Assembly: GCA_963700865.1 (NCBI GenBank)
Contig: CAVOZC010000022.1
Coordinates: forward strand, 496,001 to 560,000
Reading direction: 5' to 3'
Length of the DNA: 64,000 nucleotides
Source of the DNA: CAVOGJ01 sp963700865
GTDB taxonomy: Bacteria > Planctomycetota > Planctomycetia > Pirellulales > Pirellulaceae
The notes beneath the pieces are model-generated. The model was given only the letters and a program-made list of their open reading frames with translations. It was not told where the DNA came from and made no database searches. Of the stretch, positions 57,185 through 64,000 are shown piece by piece. Position 1 is the stretch's first letter; the number at the start of each line of letters is the position of its first letter. The translations under genes and the position numbers were made by a program.

Positions 57185-57723
57185 GACAGTTCCCTTACCA
57201 CGATATTCCGATTGGTGTAGATGTCGATGTCCGCCGCGATCTCCAGCGACTGCCTGACGATCTCCGCGGCCGACAATTGCGAGTGCGCCAGTAGCGCCCG
57301 AGCGGCCGCCATCGCGTAGTTGCCCCCGGAACCAATCCCCAGGACATGGTCGGTGGGCTGAATCACATCGCCCGTACCGCTGATCAGCAGCGTGCTCTTA
57401 CCGTCCACGACGGCCAACAGGGCCTCCAGCCGCCGTAACGCCCGATCCGTCCTCCACAACTTGGCCAGCTCAATCGCGGCGCGCGGCATGTTGCCCGGGT
57501 ACGCCTTCAGTTGTGCCTCAAATTTATCCAGCAACGCCAAGGCATCGGCCCCGCCGCCCGCGAATCCACACAATACCTGGCCGTCGAGCAACTCGCGAAT
57601 TTTTGTGGAATCGCCCTTGATCACGGCCGAGTTCATCGTCACCTGGCCATCGCCGCCGATAGCGACACTCCCCCGATGACGGACCGTGAGAATTGTCGTG
57701 GATCGAAAGATCGTCTTTTCCAT
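57172..57723 (-). CDS. hslV: HslV, peptidase subunit of the HslUV protease
   Basis: An N-terminal-nucleophile peptidase of the proteasome fold. The 183-residue protein has the likely mature Thr in TTILTVRHRG, GDGQVTM, LCGFAGGGADALALLDKFE and IGSGGNYAMAAARAL. The ATG at 57723 gives a slightly longer N-terminal lead (MEKTIFRS) than usual; the catalytic Thr should be exposed after processing. Encoded directly before and overlapping hslU. Confidence 0.95.
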   Translation of the reverse strand: MEKTIFRSTTILTVRHRGSVAIGGDGQVTMNSAVIKGDSTKIRELLDGQVLCGFAGGGADALALLDKFEAQLKAYPGNMPRAAIELAKLWRTDRALRRLEALLAVVDGKSTLLISGTGDVIQPTDHVLGIGSGGNYAMAAARALLAHSQLSAAEIVRQSLEIAADIDIYTNRNIVVRELSCMS

Positions 57724-57940
57724 TTCAAATGGGTTCTCCCGCTGACATGGTGTCCGGATCATCCGCCGGATGACGACCGTGGAATTTCAAAACCGGTGGC
57801 GGACGCCGCGTTCCAGCCGCTGGCCACCCAGCCCGGCAGCACCATTGTCGCGCAATTGGGACAGACCGACCAGGGGCTGCCGTTGGATCCCCAGTCGGAA
57901 CGGCTTGGCCCGCAGCCGTCTGGTGAGTTATGTTGTCGGG

Positions 57941-58541
57941 ATGAATCGCCCCACCTCACTACCGACCAGTCCCCAACGGATGACGCCTCGAGATACGGGG
58001 CTGCTCGTCGTCGATGTGCAACAAAAATTGGCCCCATTGATCCAGGGACATGAACGGATCGAGTGGAATATTCGACGCTTGCTCGACGCGGCCCGCCTAT
58101 TTGAAATGCAGGTGCTGGCGACTGAGCAGTATCCCCAAGGTTTGGGACCGACCGTTCCATCGATCGCCGAACGGCTGACGGAAGTCGCCGAAAAGACGCG
58201 CTTCAGCTGCGGCGCCTGCGGCTTGCTCTTTGAAGGACTGCTGGCCAACGGCATCCGCAAACTGCTGGTCTGCGGGATCGAAACCCATGTCTGCGTACAG
58301 CAAACGAGTCTTGATCTGATCACGGCCGGTTTCGAAGTCTACCTTGCGGCCGATGCGGTCGGATCGAGGTTTGCCATCGATCATGAGACTGGGCCTGCGT
58401 CGCATGGAGACCACAGGAATCACGCTGACAAGCACTGAAGCCGTGCTCTTCGAGTGGTGTGATGATGCGCGGTCGCCACAGTTCAAGGCACTCAGTCAGC
58501 TGGTGCGGGAGGTGCCGCCCCTGGAGACACGCGGGACGTAG
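57941..58541 (+). CDS. Isochorismatase-family hydrolase, frame broken by an indel
   Basis: A cysteine hydrolase of about 200 residues related to YcaC. The Asp is in LLVVDVQQKLA, the Lys in EKTRFSCGACG and the nucleophile Cys in CGIETHVCVQQT. The frame breaks near 58391 (GGGCC) and the rest continues in the next frame as LRRMETTGITLTSTEAVLFEWC to the stop at 58541. Removing one G restores TGLRRME. Substrate unknown. ATG at 57980 is an alternative start. Convergent with ftsQ with no gap. Confidence 0.85.
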
Positions 58542-59498
58542 CTACTGGGAAGTGGAGAGCTCTTCGGAGAGCGAGGCCACCTGAAGGCCATCGGCACGTC
58601 GCACATCGATCGTCTGACCTGGATGTTCGGTGACCAGCCCCCCATGTTGCCCGGCATATTCGCACAAGCGAGCCATCTTTTGTTCGGCTTGCGGTTCGCC
58701 CGACCGCTCCAGACCAGGCGCTCGCCCCCAGATCACCGAGGCCCCTTGCCGAGCGCGGAGGACAAAATAATTGCTGACCGCGCCCGTTCCATCCGTAGGT
58801 CCGCGATAGGCGATGATCTTGAAGATCCCCAGCTGCTGCTGATAGGGGAGCAAGAATCCCGCCACGCGTGCCGCCTCATGCACGCGATCGTCCCCCCAGG
58901 CTGTGCCCGACATGGTACTCACCGGAGTCGTTTCGCCAGCGGAGATTCGCAGGTATTGATCGGCGGTGGCCGCCGTAAAGTCGACGGTGGGCAAGAGCAC
59001 CCCCTCTCCATCAATCGGCAGACGACCCGGCTGCTTTTGGCCGTTGTGGACCATCGAGACTTCGACCATCGCGACCGGTTGGCGATACTCCAGGTCGACG
59101 AGGATTCGAGACGGGTACCGCTTCGTCACGTGATTGACTTTTTTCACCCAGGGATGCATCGAGAACGCCTGCCCCACGCGCACCGTGACGTCCTTCTGAC
59201 GCAGATTCAACTGGGCCAGGCTCCCCGTGACAATCGATTCCCCCTTCACATCCGACGCGACGATCCACGGCGGCTGGGAGGTCACCTCGAACGACTGCTC
59301 GTTCAACTGGTACCCGCCGCTGGCCATAATGTGGGGGCCAAAGCGACTCCACAAGACCAGCGAGGCCACCATGACAAACATCAGCACGACACCAACGAGT
59401 ACCAGCGATGGATTGCCGTCCCACTCCCCCAGGAAGCGGGTCAGGAAGCCGCCCGAACGGTCTTTGCGTTTCTCTCGCCGCGCCACCGGAACCTCCAT
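58542..59498 (-). CDS. FtsQ/DivIB-like cell division protein
   Basis: A 318-residue bitopic membrane protein. A basic cytoplasmic lead is followed by a membrane helix (~residues 33-53) and a periplasmic part with a POTRA-like start (AQLNLRQKDVTVRVGQAFSM, HPWVKKVNHVTKRYPSRILVD) and a beta domain with EYRQPVAMVEV, which match FtsQ/DivIB. It lies 22 bases after murB on the same strand, the order seen in dcw clusters. Planctomycetes as a group are reported to lack FtsZ, so its role here is not clear. I leave the symbol blank because similarity is moderate. Confidence 0.75.
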   Translation of the reverse strand: MEVPVARREKRKDRSGGFLTRFLGEWDGNPSLVLVGVVLMFVMVASLVLWSRFGPHIMASGGYQLNEQSFEVTSQPPWIVASDVKGESIVTGSLAQLNLRQKDVTVRVGQAFSMHPWVKKVNHVTKRYPSRILVDLEYRQPVAMVEVSMVHNGQKQPGRLPIDGEGVLLPTVDFTAATADQYLRISAGETTPVSTMSGTAWGDDRVHEAARVAGFLLPYQQQLGIFKIIAYRGPTDGTGAVSNYFVLRARQGASVIWGRAPGLERSGEPQAEQKMARLCEYAGQHGGLVTEHPGQTIDVRRADGLQVASLSEELSTSQ

Positions 59499-59520
59499 GT
59501 TTTCAAGCCCGGTAGGAGTC

Positions 59521-60401
59521 CTACCAGATTTGAATGGCTGTTTCCAGATCGACCCCCATTTGTTGCGACACGCCTTGTCGTACTTCGTCGATCAGGCGGA
59601 CGACGTCCTGGCTGCTGAGCAGGATCCTGCAACATGACAAAGTTCGGATCGCGGTCGTAGAGCGCCGCCCCACCCGAAGTCGCGGCTTTCAGCCCCGCCT
59701 GTTCAATCAACTCCGCAGCCGTCATCCCGATCGGATTCTTTGAAAAGACAGCCCGTCCGGTGCTCACTCGACGGCTGCCGGGACCGCTTCATGATCCACA
59801 GCTTCTGCATCCGCCGCGTCAATTGATCCCGATCGTCCGGCTCCAGCCGGAATGTCGCCGCCAGGATGGCCAATTCGTTCAGGCTGCTACGTCGATAGGA
59901 AAAGGTCATTTCGGCTCGGTCACGAGTGACGACTTCGCCGTTGCGGGTCAGCACGGTCACGCTGCTGACCCATGAACCGACATCGGTCGCTCGGTCTCCA
60001 GCATTCCCGTGCAACGCTCCTCCAACCGTGCCGGGAATCCCGACCAGTGGCTCGAGCCCCGCAAGTCCCTCGCGCGCCGCCGAGGAAATCACGTGCGGAA
60101 GGGCGGCGCCGCCACCCGCCGTGAGCAACTGATCGGTGATCTGGACGTTCGCGAATGCCGTGGCGCCCAACCCGATGGTGACTCCCTTCAGCCCCTCGTC
60201 GCCGATGAGCACGTTCGAACCGCCGCCCATCAACCGCACCGGAATATCCTCCGCCCGGCATCTTGCGACCAGATCGATCAGCTCCTCCTCATTCGTCGGT
60301 TCCGCGAAGTATTCCGCGGGACCGCCCAACCGCAACCAGCACCTGCCGGCCAGCGGCTCGTTTTCCACGATGAAATGTTCAAAGCCAGTGAGCCAGCTCA
60401 T
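59521..60401 (-). CDS. murB: UDP-N-acetylenolpyruvoylglucosamine reductase MurB, frame broken twice
   Basis: Reduces UDP-GlcNAc-enolpyruvate to UDP-MurNAc in peptidoglycan synthesis. The first frame from 60401 has the FAD-binding motifs LRLGGPAEYFAEP, LMGGGSNVLI and GIPGTVGGALHGNAGD, then FSYRRS. Near 59740 (an extra A in TTCAAAG) the frame shifts to KNPIGMTAAELIEQAGL; near 59620 it shifts again to SSQDVVRLIDEV, ending ...QIW at the TAG 59521-59523. With both repaired, the protein has the normal length of about 292 residues. Essential, so the breaks are probably sequence errors. Confidence 0.88.
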
Positions 60402-60557
60402 ATGCCGTCCGTCTCATGATCCGCAATTGGTTAAAATCCAGCCTGATGATAGGTTTCGACAATTCGGACTGTCAATCTGACTGTCCCCAACTCCCCGCCG
60501 CGGCCGCTCATCGCGTGCGGAACATACACGAGCACGCAATTCGGGAAGGATTGGCCG

Positions 60558-61811
60558 ATGAATGCCGAAATCATTGCCGTAGGCGACGAAATCGCCAGTG
60601 GTCAACGCGTCGACACGAATAGTGCGTGGCTTGGTCGACAGCTCGAGGAATTGGGCATCCAGGTACTCTACCACACGACCGTCGCCGATGATCTGGCGGC
60701 CTGTCGCGATGCGTTCGCCCACGCCTTGCGGCGCGCGGACGTCGTCGTCGCCACCGGAGGGCTTGGTCCCACCGCCGACGATCTCACCCGTCCCGCGCTG
60801 GCCGCGGCAACCGCCTGTCCCCTGCAACTGAACGCGACCGTCCTGGCAGGTATCCGCACACTTTTTGCCAGTCGCGGCCGCGAGATGCCGCCTCAAAACG
60901 AAACACAAGCCATGTTTCCGCTGGGTAGCCGCGTGATCCCAAATCCCCACGGGACCGCACCAGGTATTGCAATGCAGCATCCATCCCCGTCCCGCGCGGC
61001 GCACTGTTTCGCATTACCAGGCGTGCCCGCCGAAATGAAAGAAATGTGGAACGCATCGGTGCGGCCGATGCTGGAGGTGCTGAACGTCGATGGTCAGACG
61101 ACCGTGCATCACGAATTGAAATGCTTCGGCGTCGGCGAGAGCGACTTGGAAAGCCGCTTGCCGGATCTCATTCGTCGCGGACGAATGCCTTCCGTGGGAA
61201 TTACCGTGCATCGCGCGACCATCACTCTGCGGATTACTACCAAGGCAGAAAGTCGTGCCGCTTGTCACGCGCTGATGGAACCCACAATCCAAGTCATTCG
61301 GCAGGCCTTGGGCCCGATTGTTTTTGGTGAGGGAGACGAAGAACTCCAGCACGTCGTCACGCGTTTGCTCGCGGAGCGACGACAATCGGTGGCCGTCTGC
61401 GAATGGGGCACGCCGGGACTGCTCGCCTGCTGGCTGCGCGAGGCGGCCGCGGATTCCGCCTGCTTCGCGGGTGGCATCGTGATCGGCAGCACGGCACAAC
61501 TTCCTGATCCCTGGAACCAGCGGCGGGCGACCAGGCGTGACGCCAGCGCCGAGGAGGACCGGGTGCGGCACTTGGCCGAGACCGCGCGGCGTTACTTTCA
61601 AGCCGACTTCGGGTTGTCTGTCGGTCCATTTCCGGAAGCCGCCGCGACCGACCCGGAGGCGCTATTGTTGGCGGGGCTGGCACACGCGGAAGGCGTCGAG
61701 GTCTTTACCCGACCGTGTGCGGGACACCCGGATATCATCCGCGAACGATCGGCGAAACAATCACTGAATGATTTACGATTACGTCTGCTGGCGGTGCCTC
61801 TCAGCCCGTGA
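60558..61811 (+). CDS. cinA: CinA family protein (ADP-ribose/NMN-related hydrolase) with altered C-terminal amidase motif
   Basis: A 417-residue CinA. The N-terminal molybdopterin-binding-like domain has AEIIAVGDEIASGQ, DTNSAWLGRQL and ATGGLGPTADDLT, and normal central motifs such as ALPGVPAEM. CinA proteins hydrolyse ADP-ribose and, through the C-terminal domain, deamidate NMN. Here the C-terminal catalytic ESCTGG is replaced by CEWGTPG (61390-61437), without the serine, so the deamidase part is probably inactive. The ATG at 60558 lies 10 bases after AAGGA. Confidence 0.92.
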   Translation: MNAEIIAVGDEIASGQRVDTNSAWLGRQLEELGIQVLYHTTVADDLAACRDAFAHALRRADVVVATGGLGPTADDLTRPALAAATACPLQLNATVLAGIRTLFASRGREMPPQNETQAMFPLGSRVIPNPHGTAPGIAMQHPSPSRAAHCFALPGVPAEMKEMWNASVRPMLEVLNVDGQTTVHHELKCFGVGESDLESRLPDLIRRGRMPSVGITVHRATITLRITTKAESRAACHALMEPTIQVIRQALGPIVFGEGDEELQHVVTRLLAERRQSVAVCEWGTPGLLACWLREAAADSACFAGGIVIGSTAQLPDPWNQRRATRRDASAEEDRVRHLAETARRYFQADFGLSVGPFPEAAATDPEALLLAGLAHAEGVEVFTRPCAGHPDIIRERSAKQSLNDLRLRLLAVPLSP

Positions 61812-62113
61812 CCAGCGTTTGCGGCACGCGGTGACGCGCCCCACATGAACCCGCATTTGCGACCACGGATCGCGTGCCGATCCGCCAGCCGCGTCCTCCG
61901 CGAAGTCGATACCAGGTGTCCAGCAGGCCAGCCCGGCACCCCCACTTTTGCCGCCTGACCAACAAGGTTTGGCGATTGCCGGGCCCGCGGCTTATAATTG
62001 CGTCCAGCCGTTCGCTCTCCGGAACTCCACAGGATGACGTCCGATGCCCTCTGAACCGACGACGACCGCTGGTCCCCTGGTCGACTTGGTTTCCACGGCC
62101 GCCGTGCCGACGG

Positions 62114-63361
62114 ATGAGGCTCTCGAATCTGCTCCCCCCACCCGTGGCAACCCAGCCACGTCCCGATCTCCCGCCGCGGTGCCGCGCGGCACGGCACGCC
62201 GCCCTGCGATCGTTCTCCCAATTCGCGTACCGCACGGCCGTGCTACTGACCTTGCTGCTTGGCTTGCGATTCTATGGGCCCGAACTTGTCGAGGAGTTGC
62301 GGTATGCTTGGACGCGTGGGCAACAACGAGCCGAACACGACGTGGCCGTCGCCGAACTGGCCAGTGCGCCGCTCGCGGGCCTGTCGCGCGCTTACCAGAT
62401 GGTGTCACAACGCGTCGCGCCAAGCGTCGTGCATATCGAAACGAGAAAGCCCAAAAATGCGGGTAACGCCCTGGAAAACATGAGCGACTTGTTCGGCGCG
62501 CCCCGTGACTCGCGTCGCGATGAACGCAATCAGGGGTCGGGTGTCATCGTTTCACCCGAAGGACACGTCGTTACGAACATGCACGTCGTCAATGGCTATG
62601 ATGAAGTCATCGTCAACATGAACGATGGTCGACATCTTGCCGCCAAGGTACTGGGGGTCGACCGTTTGACCGATCTCGCGATCCTGAAGATCGACGCCGA
62701 AGGCCTGATACCAGCCGAATGGGGCGATAGCGATGGCCTGGAAGAAGGCGCGCTGGTCTGGGCAGTCGGCAGCCCGTTTGGATTTCAACACAGCATTACG
62801 AGTGGCATCGTCAGTGCAAAAAATCGCGGCGGACAAGCGGGGACACCCTACCAGGACTTCCTGCAAACCGACGCAGCCGTCAATCCTGGCAATAGCGGTG
62901 GCCCCCTCGTCGATTCCGAGGGACGCATCGTCGGTATCAATACGATGATCGTCGGACCGGCATTTCAAGGGATCAGCCTCGCCATTCCCAGCAACGTCGT
63001 GCGACGTGTGTGCGATCGGCTGCTGGCGGATGGCCATGTCAATCGAGGCTGGCTGGGCATCGCCCTGGAACAACTGACGCCCGAACTGGGCCAGCGTCTC
63101 GGATTGCAGCAATCGGGCGGTGCGCTGGTGACCAAATTGGTACTCCAGCCCGGCAAAACCTCTCCGGCTGAGCTGGCCGGACTTCGTCCGCGAGACGTGA
63201 TTGTCGAATGGGATGGCGTCCCCGTGGATACCACAAGTCAGTTGAGTCGTGCCATTGCCGAAACTCCGATCGGCAAAACCGTCTCGCTGGTCGTGGTCCG
63301 CGACGGCGTGCGGCTGGAACAACAGATCGCCATCGGCCAACGCCCCTCTCAGTGGAATTGA
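62114..63361 (+). CDS. HtrA/DegQ-type serine protease with one PDZ domain
   Basis: A membrane-anchored periplasmic protease. A transmembrane helix lies near residues 43-58 (RTAVLLTLLLGLRFYG), then the protease: His in HVVTNMHVVNG, Asp in DRLTDLAILKI and Ser in AVNPGNSGGPLVD, all present, and one PDZ domain (GLRPRDVIVEWDGVPVD). The start is uncertain. ATG at 62114 lies in the main frame. A Pro/Thr/Ala-rich lead from ATG at 62044 (MPSEPTTTAGPLVDLV) looks more natural but is in another frame; an indel near 62205 would join them. The catalytic part is certain. Confidence 0.88.
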   Translation: MRLSNLLPPPVATQPRPDLPPRCRAARHAALRSFSQFAYRTAVLLTLLLGLRFYGPELVEELRYAWTRGQQRAEHDVAVAELASAPLAGLSRAYQMVSQRVAPSVVHIETRKPKNAGNALENMSDLFGAPRDSRRDERNQGSGVIVSPEGHVVTNMHVVNGYDEVIVNMNDGRHLAAKVLGVDRLTDLAILKIDAEGLIPAEWGDSDGLEEGALVWAVGSPFGFQHSITSGIVSAKNRGGQAGTPYQDFLQTDAAVNPGNSGGPLVDSEGRIVGINTMIVGPAFQGISLAIPSNVVRRVCDRLLADGHVNRGWLGIALEQLTPELGQRLGLQQSGGALVTKLVLQPGKTSPAELAGLRPRDVIVEWDGVPVDTTSQLSRAIAETPIGKTVSLVVVRDGVRLEQQIAIGQRPSQWN

Positions 63362-63633
63362 GCTGGCCCCGCGCGGCAGCGAAGTTGCGCCGCATACGTC
63401 ATTCACGGTTACTCGCGATGCGTAGGGGCAACGGCCAACTGTTAACTCCGCTACACCCGGCACACATCACCCCACACCGGCAAATCAATTCCTGACGATT
63501 CCTTGAGTTTTTTGCACCCCGTCGTTACGCTGAACTGAGGAACTGAAGAGCCTGCCGTGCACGTGCTGAGATAGCCAGCCGCCGCCCGGGCTGCCGTCCA
63601 TCCCAGCCACTGGTTGACGCATATGACTTATCT

Positions 63634-64000
63634 TTGGCGCGAACTTTTGCACAGCTCGCCGCGCCGAAATCACGTCGTTCAGCCGCGACACGCCTCCGTT
63701 TAACCGGAGGCGAATCGCTTGAGGATCGGAGGCTGCTCGCCTTTGACCCCAGCCCCATGGAACAAGCCTACCTGGAAGATATCAACCGGATGCGCGTGGA
63801 TCCGCAGGGCGAACTGAGCGTACTCTTTTCCGCCACCAACCCCGCACTCCAGGCGCGAGATGCCTCGGTCCAGGCCGCGATCAACTTCTTCCAGGTAGAC
63901 GGATTCTTGCTCCTGTCGCAGTGGGCCCAATTACAGCCCGTCGCCCCGGTCGCTTGGAACGAACAACTGACCGAGGCCGCCCTGGGCCACAACGAAGTGA
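63634..64000 (+). CDS. CAP-domain surface protein with LEDRRLLA motif, 3' end outside the window
   Basis: The frame is open from 63547, with a possible TTG start at 63634, and runs to the window end. The N-terminal part has a basic stretch and SLEDRRLLAFDP, the LExRxLLA-type motif found near the N-terminus of many planctomycete secreted proteins. A CAP (SCP/PR-1) domain then begins: MEQAYLEDINRMRVDP and VAWNEQLTEAALGHNEV with its His. The first ATG in the frame, 63757, lies after the LEDRRLLA motif, so the real start must be upstream. A hairpin (63691-63698 with 63705-63712) overlaps the coding sequence. Function unknown. Confidence 0.75.
   Translation, partial: MARTFAQLAAPKSRRSAATRLRLTGGESLEDRRLLAFDPSPMEQAYLEDINRMRVDPQGELSVLFSATNPALQARDASVQAAINFFQVDGFLLLSQWAQLQPVAPVAWNEQLTEAALGHNEV

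Noticed and set aside
57724..57940. A short zinc-finger-like gene upstream of hslV on the minus strand
   Set aside because: A CPNC pair is visible in one frame, but there is no start signal or conserved sequence around it.
61874..62113. Longer N-terminus for the last HtrA-type protease
   Set aside because: The text is Arg/Pro-rich and unlike a protein lead; another frame from 62044 looks more natural there.

Overview
The window looks like chromosomal DNA of a planctomycete, probably from the Pirellulales side of the phylum. The evidence is high G+C, a secreted sulfatase, a DcaP-like porin, Gfo/Idh/MocA oxidoreductases with sugar-phosphate isomerase relatives, YdjY-domain and CAP-domain secreted proteins, an LEDRRLLA motif at the N-terminus of the last protein, the PrkA-DUF444-SpoVR trio and HemQ-type haem synthesis. 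I see no rRNA, tRNA, CRISPR array, prophage or insertion sequence.

Layout. 0-2.6 kb: the end of an oxidoreductase gene, then a sugar-phosphate isomerase/epimerase whose 3' end runs into about nine copies of a ~122-bp hairpin-rich tandem repeat. 2.6-5.6 kb (minus): a three-gene envelope operon made of a protein with dead HtrA-like and dead alpha/beta-hydrolase domains, a rhomboid protease and a small membrane protein. 5.8-11.4 kb (plus): dnaG behind a near-consensus promoter, then rpoD, a coiled-coil/zinc-ribbon protein and greA. 11.5-16.5 kb: YggS, a large unknown, a YdjY-domain protein, HemQ with a small membrane partner. 16.7-22.3 kb (minus): prkA, DUF444 gene, an 88-aa protein, spoVR and a 166-aa protein. 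22.9-25 kb: a CheY-like receiver, CsrA and a DUF1460 amidase-like protein. 25.3-30 kb: a decayed discoidin/amidotransferase gene, a C-terminal asparaginase remnant, a porin and a secreted protein. 30.3-36.2 kb (minus): sulfatase, two membrane proteins, folE, a LON-domain protein and a DUF309 protein. 36.4-42.3 kb: nth, dcd, an AAA+ ATPase, a divergent MurE-like ligase and its unknown neighbour. 42.7-64 kb: N-acetyltransferases, a VKOR/thioredoxin fusion, two active HtrA-type proteases, a lipid acyltransferase, pgsA, a CPBP protein, thiL, tsaE, hslUV, an isochorismatase-like protein, ftsQ, murB, cinA and the start of a CAP-domain surface protein.

An important caveat: about a dozen recognisable genes are broken by one- or two-base indels, including murB, pgsA and tsaE, which a living cell should need. 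Most lie between 44 and 60 kb and several are in G runs or short repeats. I read these mainly as sequence or assembly errors and annotate each as one interrupted gene. The 25-27 kb remnants are different: they carry a nonsense codon and missing domain parts and look like real decay.

The most unusual biology is the fused double pseudoenzyme beside a rhomboid protease, the MurE-like ligase with altered signature motifs beside an unknown protein, the hairpin repeat array read into a protein C-terminus, a FtsQ-like protein in a phylum known for lacking FtsZ, and a CinA whose amidase serine motif is lost.
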